From Massilia sp. ZL223 (GTDB taxonomy: Bacteria; Pseudomonadota; Gammaproteobacteria; Burkholderiales; Burkholderiaceae_D), in assembly GCF_018119395.1 (NCBI RefSeq), contig NZ_JAGPWD010000012.1, positions 1 to 64,000 on the forward strand: 64,000 nucleotides of DNA. Reading direction: 5' to 3'. Positions 1-7,056 of this stretch are shown in pieces. The stretch's first letter is position 1. Every line of letters starts with the position of its first letter. The notes under the pieces were generated by a model that made no database searches, had not been told where the DNA came from, and worked only from the letters and a program-made list of their open reading frames with translations. The position numbers and the translations under genes are program-made.

Positions 1-1170
1 ACCGCCCCCGGCTTCGCCGCCCTGCTCGGCGACGACATCGGCGGGCGCCGCGCCCTGCTCGCCGATCCCTTTGCTCCACGCTCCTTTCGCGGCGGCGCCG
101 CGCTGGCCGCCGCCCACGCCGAAGTCGCGGGCGAACTGGCCGCCATGCTGGGCCTGCCCGCGGCGGTGGAACACGCCCTGCGCCACCTGTTCGCGCGCGG
201 CGCCGAGACAGGCCAGATCGCCGCGCTGGCGGGCGACCTCGAACTGCTGGCGCGCACCCATGGCCTGGACGCCGCGCTGGCCATGATCGCGCGCCTGGCC
301 GGGCGCCGCTATCCCGCCGCGCTGGCGCAGCTGGCGGCACAGCACGCCGGCGCCTGGCTGGAGCAACTGGGGCAGCCGGAGGACAGCGCCATCGCCCCTG
401 CCTTCCTTCCGCTGTCGGCGCCGCTGGCGCCGGTGGCCGATGCCGTCGAACTCAAGCTGCCCTGGCTGGCCGGCTATGGACGCCGGGTGGCCTTCCTGGC
501 GCGCGAAGCGGCGGTCCTGGCCGGCCTGCCGGACGCCGTCCAGCGCAGCCTGGTGCGCGCCGCGCTGCTGCACGGCCTGGGCCGCGCCGGCGTGCCGAAT
601 CGGGTGTGGCAAGGAGCGAACAGGCTGGAAGGGGACGCACGCGAGGCGGCGCGGCGCGCGCCCTACTTGACCGGGCAGCTGCTCGGGCGCATTCCCGGCC
701 TGGAAGAGGATGGCGCGCTCGCCTCCCAAGCCTACGAACGGCTCGACGGCAGCGGTTACTACCGGGGGATGGACGCCGCGGTCCTGGGACAGCCGCAGCG
801 CATCCTGGCCGCCGCCGCGGCCCACGCCGCGCTGCGCGCGCCGCGTCCATGGCGCGCGGCCCACGAGGAAGTGGCCGCCACCGCCCTGCTCGATACCCAG
901 GCGGCGGGCGGCCGCTTCGACCGCGAGGCGGTGGCGCTGGTGACAGCGGCGGCCAGCCAGGAAATCGCGTCCGTGCCGGCCGCGCTGTCGGCGCGCGAAC
1001 GGGAAGTGCTGCTGCGGATCAGCCGGGGAGAAAGCGAACGCGCGGCGGCGCGCGCCATGCGCCTCAGTGCCGGCGCGGTGCGCGCGCACCTGGAGCGCGC
1101 CCTGGAGGAACTCGGCTGCGCCACGCGCCCGGCAGCCACGCTGCGGGCGCTGGCGCGCGGCCTGCTCTAG
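1..1170 (+). CDS. HD-GYP-like protein with C-terminal LuxR HTH (5' partial)
   Basis: The frame is open from base 1, so the N-terminus lies outside the window; the first internal ATG is at 145. About 390 residues are visible. The middle part (roughly 560-850) follows the layout of an HD-GYP c-di-GMP phosphodiesterase (LLHGLGRAGVPNRVW, then YERLDGSGYYRG, then RILAAAAAHAAL). The HD pair reads HG, the HH of the HHExxDGxGYP signature reads AY, and GYP reads GYY. Metal-binding residues are therefore lost and catalysis is unlikely. The last ~60 residues (LSAREREVLLRISRGESERA) are a LuxR/NarL helix-turn-helix. I infer a DNA-binding protein whose HD-GYP fold has become a sensing or dimerisation module. 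It is followed tail-to-tail, 12 bp away, by the response regulator on the minus strand. Family assignment is good; the signal it senses is unknown. Confidence 0.7.
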   Translation, partial: TAPGFAALLGDDIGGRRALLADPFAPRSFRGGAALAAAHAEVAGELAAMLGLPAAVEHALRHLFARGAETGQIAALAGDLELLARTHGLDAALAMIARLAGRRYPAALAQLAAQHAGAWLEQLGQPEDSAIAPAFLPLSAPLAPVADAVELKLPWLAGYGRRVAFLAREAAVLAGLPDAVQRSLVRAALLHGLGRAGVPNRVWQGANRLEGDAREAARRAPYLTGQLLGRIPGLEEDGALASQAYERLDGSGYYRGMDAAVLGQPQRILAAAAAHAALRAPRPWRAAHEEVAATALLDTQAAGGRFDREAVALVTAAASQEIASVPAALSAREREVLLRISRGESERAAARAMRLSAGAVRAHLERALEELGCATRPAATLRALARGLL

Positions 1171-1182
1171 CCGCGGAAGGAA

Positions 1183-1812
1183 TCAGGAATAGGTGGCCTG
1201 GTGCACGCTGCCGCCCGGGCGGATCAGGCCGCGCTGGGTGGCGACCACCACCGCGTGGGTGCGCGCGGTGGCGTCCAGCTTGCTCATCACGCCCTTCACG
1301 TGGGTCTTGACCGTGCCCACGCCGATGCCCAGCTTGCGGGCGATCGACTTGTTGCAGCAGCCCTGGGCCAGCAGCTGCAGGACGTCGGTTTCGCGCCCGG
1401 TGAGGGTTTCGCGGCTCAGGCTGTCGGCCACGCTGCGCGTGACCGATTCGGTGAGATAGCGCTGGCCCTGCGCCAGGGCGGCGACCGCCTTCTGCACTTC
1501 CTCCGGGCGGCTCGACTGCAGCACATAGCCGTGCACGCCGGCGTCCATCGCGATGCGCACTTCCCATTCCTTGTCGAGCTGGGTGACGATCAGCACCGCC
1601 GGGTGGCGCAGGGCTTCCGGCATGGGACGGCGCGCCAGTGCGATGCCCGTGTCGTAGTCGGCCACCAGCACGCGCGCGACGCGCTGTCCCTCCGGCTGGC
1701 GCAGGCTGGTGCTGACGCGCAGCTCGGGCAGTTCGGCGAGGATGGCATGCAGGCCGACAGTCATCACCGGATCGGCGTGCATGATATGGACGGCGGAGGA
1801 AATCGTATGCAT
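1183..1812 (-). CDS. NarL/LuxR-family response regulator
   Basis: A 209-residue two-domain regulator: an atypical receiver (residues ~6-125) and a C-terminal LuxR-type HTH (LTGRETDVLQLLAQGCCNKS, then VGTVKTHVKGVMSKL). I start it at the ATG ending at 1812, which has AGGAG about 8 nt upstream; the open frame runs on to 2391 but covers the divergent Rrf2 gene. The acidic site (VLVADYDTG) is present, but the usual receiver lysine in GYVLK is replaced by Gln (GYVLQSS), so phosphorylation control may be altered. No histidine kinase is adjacent. It is divergent from the Rrf2/NsrR-like gene across a 147-bp shared upstream region. The target genes cannot be read from the sequence. Confidence 0.85.
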   Translation of the reverse strand: MHTISSAVHIMHADPVMTVGLHAILAELPELRVSTSLRQPEGQRVARVLVADYDTGIALARRPMPEALRHPAVLIVTQLDKEWEVRIAMDAGVHGYVLQSSRPEEVQKAVAALAQGQRYLTESVTRSVADSLSRETLTGRETDVLQLLAQGCCNKSIARKLGIGVGTVKTHVKGVMSKLDATARTHAVVVATQRGLIRPGGSVHQATYS

Positions 1813-1944
1813 GGTCGTGCTCCTGGTTGGACGGACGCAGGCGGGTGCCCGTTCTCCATCTTGAAACGGGCGTGGCCGATCCGGCAAGTTAAGACATGTA
1901 AAAAATGCAGCCGGGGGTGGCCTTCGGCCAACGGGCGAATGCGC

Positions 1945-1950
1945 TATACT
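1945..1950 (+). promoter_or_regulatory. Candidate -10 box of the Rrf2 gene
   Basis: TATACT lies 9 bp before the ATG of the Rrf2-family gene, with no clear Shine-Dalgarno in between. Transcription would then start almost at the start codon, giving a leaderless or near-leaderless mRNA. The -35 region is weak. Confidence 0.4.
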
Positions 1951-1959
1951 TGAACGATC

Positions 1960-2409
1960 ATGCGCCTGACTTCCTTCACCGACTACACCCTGCGCACCCT
2001 GCTGCACCTGGGGAGCAACCGCGACCGCCTGGTCACGATCCAGGAGATCGCCGACCTGCACAGCATCTCGAAGAACCACCTGATGAAGGTGGTGAACGAA
2101 CTGGCGCGCAACGGCGTGGTCGAGACCATCCGCGGCCGCAACGGCGGCTTCCGGCTGGCGCACGAGCCCGAGGACATCAATATCGGGGCCGTGGTGCGCA
2201 TGAGCGAAAGCGATTTCTACATGGCCGAGTGCTTCGACCCCGAAGGCACGCCTTGCGGCCTGGTCCAGGCCTGCCGCCTCAAGGGCGTGCTGGGCAGCGC
2301 CACCAAGGCCTACCTGGACGAGCTGGACCGCCACACCCTCGCCTCCCTGTTGCCGGAGCCGGCGCCGCGCGAAACGCCGGTCGCTTTCCACCGCAAGAAA
2401 GCAGCCTGA
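1960..2409 (+). CDS. nsrR: Rrf2-family Fe-S regulator, NsrR-like
   Basis: A 149-residue Rrf2 protein. The N-terminus (MRLTSFTDYTLRTLLHL) and the winged-helix region with recognition segment ISKNHLMKVVNELA are typical of NsrR, the NO-sensing [Fe-S] repressor. Three cysteines that would bind the cluster are present around residues 89-106 (AECF...TPCGLVQACRL), with NsrR-like spacing. Members repress NO-detoxifying genes, but none is adjacent here, so the target set is unknown. It has its own weak promoter, and a bidirectional hairpin follows the stop codon. IscR is less likely because the cysteine spacing and the YTLRTLLHL start favour NsrR. Confidence 0.75.
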   Translation: MRLTSFTDYTLRTLLHLGSNRDRLVTIQEIADLHSISKNHLMKVVNELARNGVVETIRGRNGGFRLAHEPEDINIGAVVRMSESDFYMAECFDPEGTPCGLVQACRLKGVLGSATKAYLDELDRHTLASLLPEPAPRETPVAFHRKKAA

Positions 2410-2421
2410 TGCATCATGAAA

Positions 2422-2445
2422 AACGGCCGCCCGAGGGCGGCCGTT
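2422..2445. terminator. Bidirectional hairpin between convergent genes
   Basis: A near-perfect GC-rich palindrome (AACGGCCGCC facing GGCGGCCGTT) lies between the convergent Rrf2 and PEP-CTERM genes. A-rich sequence flanks it on the left, giving a T-tract for minus-strand transcripts. It probably terminates both genes. Confidence 0.75.
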
Positions 2446-2467
2446 GTCATTCCTGCTGCCGAACCGT

Positions 2468-3040
2468 TCAAGCCTTGCGGCGTACGGCGGCGATGCCGGC
2501 CAGGCCCAGGCCGAACAGCGCCACGCTCAGCGGTTCCGGCACCTGGCCCGGATCGACCGGGTCTTCGCCGCGCACATAGGTGGCCTTGAGGGTAGCGCTG
2601 TGCCAGTTGAAACTGGTGCCGGTGTTCGACTTGACCGTTACCAGCAGCTGGCCGGTGTCGCTCAGCGAAGTCAGCGAGGAGCCGGTGATCTCGTAGGGGC
2701 CGTAGGGGGTCTCGCCGTTGGGGACGTTGCTGCCGCTGCCGACCAGGACATTGCCCGGACCGACCAGGAAGGAGAAGGTCTCGAGGCCGCCCTGGTTCGA
2801 GCCGCCGACATCCTTCAGTTTCAGGGTCAGCTCGGCCCAGCTGATGGAATCGCGGACGGTGACGAAGTTGTAGGGGGCAAGGGTGAAGTCGAAGGTCCAG
2901 CTGGCCGATCCGCCGGCAGCGATGGTCTGGTTGCCCGCGTTATAGGTAGAGTCGATATCAGTGATGATCGGGGAAGCGCTTGCGGCGGCCGAAGCGGCAA
3001 AGATGGCGGCGGCGGTGACGAATTTCATGAACTGTTTCAT
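2468..3040 (-). CDS. PEP-CTERM sorting domain protein
   Basis: A 190-residue exported protein. It has a signal peptide (ending near ASAAASASP), a Gly/Ser/Thr-rich beta-type body without cysteines, and a C-terminal PEP-CTERM signal: VPEP, a hydrophobic helix (LSVALFGLGLAGIAAV) and the basic tail RRKA. Such proteins are processed by exosortase (EpsH/XrtA type) and are often linked to exopolysaccharide and floc formation. The body matches no family I can name. AGAGGA precedes the ATG at 3040. Upstream is a consensus sigma-54 promoter (3084-3099), in line with PrsK/PrsR-RpoN control known for other PEP-CTERM genes. No exosortase is in the window. Confidence 0.85.
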   Translation of the reverse strand: MKQFMKFVTAAAIFAASAAASASPIITDIDSTYNAGNQTIAAGGSASWTFDFTLAPYNFVTVRDSISWAELTLKLKDVGGSNQGGLETFSFLVGPGNVLVGSGSNVPNGETPYGPYEITGSSLTSLSDTGQLLVTVKSNTGTSFNWHSATLKATYVRGEDPVDPGQVPEPLSVALFGLGLAGIAAVRRKA

Positions 3041-3083
3041 ATTTTCCTCTAGTTTTGATTTTGGTCAACTACGCCTTCTTTTA

Positions 3084-3099
3084 TGCAATTCGCGTGCCA
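3084..3099 (-). promoter_or_regulatory. Sigma-54 (RpoN) promoter of PEP-CTERM gene
   Basis: On the minus strand this reads TGGCACG-CGAA-TTGCA, an exact match to the -24/-12 consensus TGGCACG-N4-TTGCW. The predicted transcription start is near 3073, giving a leader of about 33 nt to the ATG at 3040. Confidence 0.8.
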
Positions 3100-3132
3100 G
3101 GCCAAGGCTCCAGAGGGAGAACTGTCAAACTG

Positions 3133-3169
3133 CTCTAATTTTTAGGACACAGCGTAAAAAATTCCGACA
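3133..3169 (-). promoter_or_regulatory. Candidate activator boxes upstream of sigma-54 promoter
   Basis: Two TGTC-led AT-rich 17-mers on the minus strand, TGTCGGAATTTTTTACG (3153-3169) and TGTCCTAAAAATTAGAG (3133-3149), begin 20 bp apart (two helical turns). Similar 17-mers precede the other PEP-CTERM gene (53695-53753). They are candidate enhancer sites for a PrsR-like activator, an inference from two loci. Confidence 0.4.
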
Positions 3170-3222
3170 CTGGACTGTCAACTGTGAATCCTGCTAGGAG
3201 CTAGCGTTCACATGGCGCTGCC

Positions 3223-3254
3223 AAAAAGAAACCGGGCCGCATCAGCGGCCCGGT
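3223..3254 (-). terminator. Intrinsic terminator, minus strand
   Basis: A perfect 10-bp stem (3231-3240 with 3245-3254, loop ATCA) is followed on the minus strand by TTCTTTTTGG. No intact minus-strand gene ends here; it lies 40 bp past the stop codon of the TonB-receptor-like tail. Confidence 0.75.
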
Positions 3255-3293
3255 GCCGAGGTAGCACATGGCCTTGCGGCCATGCAGTAATGA

Positions 3294-3380
3294 TCAGAAC
3301 GCGTAGCTGGCGCGGCCGTAGAGGTAGCGGCCCGAACGGCCGAACGGCGCGTGGTTGGCGAACGGCCGGTGCGATAATGC
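3294..3380 (-). pseudogene. Possible remnant of a TonB-dependent receptor C-terminus
   Basis: The minus strand reads in frame ...FANHAPFGRSGRYLYGRASYAF-stop, which resembles the last strand of a TonB-dependent outer-membrane receptor (terminal aromatic Phe, GR-Y-RxSYxF pattern). A well-formed terminator follows the stop. The rest of such a gene would overlap the hydrolase gene and is absent, so this would be the tail of a deleted receptor. The match is short and made by eye. Confidence 0.4.
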
Positions 3381-3406
3381 GGAATCCGCATCCATGGAAG
3401 CACTGC

Positions 3407-4189
3407 GTGAACGAACTCCGCATCACCGACCACCATATTCCCGCAGGAGACGGCTTCCTGTTCGCACGCGCCTGGCAGGGGGCGGCGAGGACCGCGCCCA
3501 TCGTGCTGCTGCACGATTCCCTCGGCTGCGTCGAACTCTGGCGCAGCTTTCCGGCCGCCCTGGCGGCGGCGAGCGGACGCAGCGTCATCGCCTACGACCG
3601 CCTGGGCTTCGGCCGTTCCAGCCCGCGCGGCGGCGTCCTGCCCCACGGCTTCATCGCCCAGGAGGCGCAACAGGGCTTCGCCCTCGTGCGCGAGCATTTC
3701 GGCCTGGAGCATTTCGCACTTTTCGGGCACAGCGTCGGCGGCGGCATGGCGGTCCATTGCGCGGCCGGGTTTGCGCAAGCCTGCGCGGCCCTGGTGACCG
3801 AATCGGCCCAGGCCTTCGTGGAAGACCGCACCCGTGCGGGGCTCCTGGTGGCGCAGGACGCGTTCCGCCGGCTGGGCAGCCTGGAGCGCCTTGCCCGCTA
3901 TCACGGCGACAAGGCGGCCTGGGTCTTGCACGCCTGGCTCGACACCTGGCTGGCGCCGGGCTTTGCCGGCTGGTCGCTGGACGCCGTGCTGCCCGAGGTG
4001 CGCTGCCCGGCGCTGGTGCTGCACGGGGTGGAGGATGAATATGGATCCCCTGAACATCCGCGCCGCATCGCGCAAGGCGTAGCCGGGCCGGCCGAGCTGG
4101 AACTGATTCCGGACGTGCGTCACGTGCCGCACAAGGAACGGGAAACCTGGGTGGCGCAACGGGTCGCCGCCTTCCTCGCCCGCGGCTGA
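3407..4189 (+). CDS. Alpha/beta hydrolase
   Basis: A 260-residue alpha/beta-hydrolase. Visible are the oxyanion region HDSLGCVELW, the strand/turn VIAYDRLGFGRSS, the nucleophile elbow GHSVGGG (Ser), a late acidic residue in LHGVEDEYGSPEHP and a C-terminal catalytic His in VRHVPHKE. No signal peptide, so cytoplasmic. I start at GTG 3407 because GGAAG lies about 8 nt upstream; ATG 3377 is in frame but overlaps a likely -10 element (GATAAT). Longer in-frame versions would read through the receptor remnant and are rejected. The substrate cannot be deduced. Confidence 0.8.
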   Translation: MNELRITDHHIPAGDGFLFARAWQGAARTAPIVLLHDSLGCVELWRSFPAALAAASGRSVIAYDRLGFGRSSPRGGVLPHGFIAQEAQQGFALVREHFGLEHFALFGHSVGGGMAVHCAAGFAQACAALVTESAQAFVEDRTRAGLLVAQDAFRRLGSLERLARYHGDKAAWVLHAWLDTWLAPGFAGWSLDAVLPEVRCPALVLHGVEDEYGSPEHPRRIAQGVAGPAELELIPDVRHVPHKERETWVAQRVAAFLARG

Positions 4190-4279
4190 AGAATATGCAA
4201 TCCGGATGTCGAAACCGGAGCGCGCCGTTCGTCGTGGCAGGAGGAAGGCAGCCGCACTTCCTTACTTCAGGAGCTGAAC

Positions 4280-4498
4280 ATGACGGATCAGAAAGCGACA
4301 GGACCGGCGTCCTATATCCCCTCGATCGAAAAGAAATACGGCCAGCCGGTGGCGCACTGGCTCGGTCTTCTGGGCGACAAGACCGGAATGAAACACATGG
4401 AGATGGTGAACTGGCTGAAAAACGAGCATGGCATCGGCCACGGCCACGCCAATGCCCTGGTCGCCTGGCATCTGGCCAAGCCTGGCGCGCGCGCCTGA
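4280..4498 (+). CDS. DUF4287 domain protein
   Basis: A 72-residue cytoplasmic protein of the DUF4287 type, recognised from SIEKKYGQPVAHWL and the segment HMEMVNWLKNEHGIGHGHAN. Small proteins of this family stand alone or at the N-terminus of DUF5655 proteins; function unknown. AGGAG lies 7 nt before the ATG. It is followed by two hairpins, so it is probably the last gene of its transcript. Confidence 0.8.
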   Translation: MTDQKATGPASYIPSIEKKYGQPVAHWLGLLGDKTGMKHMEMVNWLKNEHGIGHGHANALVAWHLAKPGARA

Positions 4499-4500
4499 GC

Positions 4501-4523
4501 GCCAGGCCCTCCTGGCCTCTTTG
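4501..4523 (+). terminator. Terminator after DUF4287 gene
   Basis: Stem GCCAGG/CCTGGC with a CCCT loop, followed by CTCTTT, starting 2 bp after the stop codon. Confidence 0.6.
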
Positions 4524-4545
4524 GATAAGGTGCCAGCCTACACGA

Positions 4546-4570
4546 CAAAGGGAGCCGATGGCTCCCTTTG
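4546..4570. terminator. Second hairpin, perfect 11-bp stem
   Basis: CAAAGGGAGCC pairs with GGCTCCCTTTG across a 3-nt loop. A/T runs inside the stem make it suitable in both directions. From here to 4794 I see no gene or other clear element. Confidence 0.6.
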
Positions 4571-4794
4571 CTAGATGCGAATCCTCGTCAAGACACGCCG
4601 CGCAACAGTGCGAACAGGGCGACTACGGAGACGCATGCACTAACGCTCCCATCCATCAAAGTGCGGAGAGAAGAGCGTAGCCTGGGACATAGATGAGCAT
4701 AAGAATCCCGCATCGTCTGGCATCGCTGAATTAAAGTCAAACTACTGATCCATACAGCGCAAACGGGCTCCTGCCCCTGCGAGCTTGTCCGCCG

Positions 4795-5166
4795 TCAAAC
4801 CTGCATGTTCATGATGTCGTGATAAGCCGACACCAGCTTGTTGCGCACCTGGACGGTGGCCTGGAAGGCGATACTGGATTTCTGCATGGCGATCATGGTG
4901 TCCGACAGGCTGACCGTGTCGTCCCCCATGGCGAAGCGCTTGCCGATTTCTTCCGCCTGCCTGGACTTGTTGCTCACTTCCTGCAAGGTGGACTGCAAGG
5001 CGTCGGCGAAGTCGAGCTTGGCCACGGGCTTGTCGCCGCCGATGCCGCCGAGGCCGGCCGGCGCGGTCGGGACGACCGAAGCCGGCTTGGTCGCCGCCGC
5101 CTTCAATTGCTCCATCATCGCCTGGATGCGGCTGCTGTCGATGCCGCCGATGCCGCCAATACTCAT
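4795..5166 (-). CDS. fliE: Flagellar hook-basal body protein FliE
   Basis: A 123-residue FliE, which joins the MS ring to the proximal rod. The C-terminal half has the conserved pattern DFADALQSTLQEVSNKS, then SLSDTMIAMQKSSIAFQATV and VRNKLVSAYHDIMNMQV. The N-terminal ~50 residues are a Gly/Ala-rich variable part. I start at the ATG ending at 5166 (AGGAG upstream), not at the upstream in-frame codon at 5202. It is transcribed away from fliF across 189 bp that contain a small palindrome (5198-5212). Confidence 0.95.
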   Translation of the reverse strand: MSIGGIGGIDSSRIQAMMEQLKAAATKPASVVPTAPAGLGGIGGDKPVAKLDFADALQSTLQEVSNKSRQAEEIGKRFAMGDDTVSLSDTMIAMQKSSIAFQATVQVRNKLVSAYHDIMNMQV

Positions 5167-5197
5167 GTTCTTCTCCTGCCTATTATTGCCTTGTAGA

Positions 5198-5212
5198 ATC
5201 AAACCCTTTGAT
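5198..5212. promoter_or_regulatory. Palindrome in the fliE-fliF divergent region
   Basis: ATCAAA-CCC-TTTGAT, a perfect 6-3-6 inverted repeat about 32 bp upstream of the fliE start. It could be an operator for a flagellar regulator, but the regulator is not identifiable. Confidence 0.3.
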
Positions 5213-5355
5213 CTCAGGCTGTCAGAATATCAGCGCCGGGGCGAAACCGAAGCGTGAAGAAGGCGGGAAAAGTCCCCCTGTTTCCCCATTTGGATGTTGC
5301 CCTACGGCTCCATAATGCTGCCTGAGCTCCCCTAATCCACCCACAGACAACCACC

Positions 5356-7056
5356 ATGGCAGCAGCAGCGGAAGAACTGATCGACACCCCTGACTCGGCA
5401 CCGGCCGCGGCCCCGACCTTTTTCCAGACGACGATGGGCAAGCGCGTCGCGGCGGGCGGCGGCGTGGCCATCATCCTGGCGATCATGGTGGCGGTCTGGA
5501 TGTGGAGCCAGGCGCCGGAATACCGCGTGCTGTTCTCGAACTACAGCGACCGCGACGGCGGCGCCATCACCGCCGCGCTGGACCAGATGGCGGTTCCGTA
5601 CAAATTCTCCGAAGGCGGCAGCGCGATCCTGGTGCCGGCCGAGCAGATCCACGACCTGCGCCTGAAGCTGGCGGCCCAGGGCCTGCCCAAGGGCGGCAAC
5701 GTCGGTTTCGAACTGATGGAAAACCAGAAACTGGGCACGTCCCAGTTCCTGGAACAGGTCAATTACCAGCGCTCGCTCGAAGGCGAGCTGGCGCGCTCCA
5801 TCCAGTCGCTCGGCTCGGTCAGCAATGCGCGCGTCCACCTGGCGCTGCCAAAGCCCTCGGTCTTCGTGCGCGACCAGCAAAAGCCCACCGCTTCCGTCCT
5901 GCTCAACCTGCAGCCGGGCCGCGCCCTCGATCCGGGCCAGGTCAGCGCCATCGTGCACCTGGTCGCTTCCAGCGTGCCGGAACTGACCATCGGCAACGTG
6001 ACCGTGGTCGACCAGAACGGCACCCTGCTCTCGGACACCTCGAACAAGGGCGCCGGCAGCAAGCAGCTCGACGCCACCCAGCTCAAGTACGTCGACACGG
6101 TCCAGCAGAACATCATCAAGCAGGTGGAATCGATCATCAAGCCGATCGTCGGCGAAGGCAATGTGCGTGCCGAAGCCACCGCCGAGATCGACTTCGCCCA
6201 GGTCGACACCGCGGCCGAGATGTACAAGCCGAATTCGCCGCCGGAGCCGCAGGCGATCCGCAGCCAGCAGACCTCGGAATCGACCCAGCAAGGCGCCGGC
6301 GCCTCGGGCATCCCGGGCGCGCTGTCGAACCAGCCGCCGGGCGTGAACGCGGCCCCGGTCGAAGGCCAGCTGCCGCCGAACGGCGCCCAGCCCGCCGCCG
6401 GCCCGAGCCGCAAGGATTCGACCACCAACTACGAAGTCGACAAGACCATCCGCTACGAACAGCGTCCGATGGGCGGCATCAAGCGCCTGACCGTGGGCGT
6501 GGTGGTGAACTACCGCCGCATCGTCGATCCGAAGACCGGCAAGGTCACTGTGCGTCCGCTGGCGGCCGCCGAAGTGGCCCAGATCAACGAGCTGGTCAAG
6601 CAGGCGATGGGCTATAACCAGCAGCGCGGCGACACCCTGAACGTGGCCAATGCCCCGTTCGACGGCGTCGACAAGCCGGCCGAGGACATCAAGCCTATGG
6701 AATGGTGGAGCGACCCGGCCAACTTCCCGCTGTTCAAGGAAGTCGCCCGCTACGCTTTTGTCGCCGCCGTGATCGCCTTCCTCTACTTCCGCTTCCTGCG
6801 CCCGCTGCTGCGCCCGGCGATCAAGAAGTTCGACGAGGCCACCGCGATCCCGGAAGAGGAAAAGATCGACGAGGAAGCCGAGGCCGAAGCCGCCGCCGCG
6901 GCCGAGGAAGCGATGCAGGAAGAAGTCGAGGAAGTCGAGCAGCAACGCCGGGCGCAGGGCTACCGCGCCAACCTGAAAGTGGCGCAGGACCTGGCGCGCG
7001 AAGATCCGCGCATCGTCGCAAACGTAATCAAGGCATGGTTGGGTTCCAATGAGTGA
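5356..7056 (+). CDS. fliF: Flagellar MS-ring protein FliF
   Basis: A 566-residue FliF, the membrane ring on which the basal body assembles. Two membrane segments flank the periplasmic part: one near residues 34-52 (GVAIILAIMVAVWMW) and one near 468-485 (YAFVAAVIAFLYFRFL). Between them are the YscJ/FliF ring motifs (YRVLFSNYSDRDGGAI, SVLLNLQPGRAL) and a Pro/Gly/Gln-rich loop (~310-355). The C-terminal cytoplasmic tail (DLAREDPRIVANVIKAWL) is the FliG-binding segment. The Shine-Dalgarno is poor. It starts the fliFGHIJK run and overlaps fliG by 8 bp. Confidence 0.97.
   Translation: MAAAAEELIDTPDSAPAAAPTFFQTTMGKRVAAGGGVAIILAIMVAVWMWSQAPEYRVLFSNYSDRDGGAITAALDQMAVPYKFSEGGSAILVPAEQIHDLRLKLAAQGLPKGGNVGFELMENQKLGTSQFLEQVNYQRSLEGELARSIQSLGSVSNARVHLALPKPSVFVRDQQKPTASVLLNLQPGRALDPGQVSAIVHLVASSVPELTIGNVTVVDQNGTLLSDTSNKGAGSKQLDATQLKYVDTVQQNIIKQVESIIKPIVGEGNVRAEATAEIDFAQVDTAAEMYKPNSPPEPQAIRSQQTSESTQQGAGASGIPGALSNQPPGVNAAPVEGQLPPNGAQPAAGPSRKDSTTNYEVDKTIRYEQRPMGGIKRLTVGVVVNYRRIVDPKTGKVTVRPLAAAEVAQINELVKQAMGYNQQRGDTLNVANAPFDGVDKPAEDIKPMEWWSDPANFPLFKEVARYAFVAAVIAFLYFRFLRPLLRPAIKKFDEATAIPEEEKIDEEAEAEAAAAAEEAMQEEVEEVEQQRRAQGYRANLKVAQDLAREDPRIVANVIKAWLGSNE

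Noticed and set aside
1813-2391. N-terminal extension of the NarL-type regulator
   Set aside because: It would run antisense through the whole Rrf2 gene. The internal ATG ending at 1812 has a good Shine-Dalgarno and gives a normal-length regulator.
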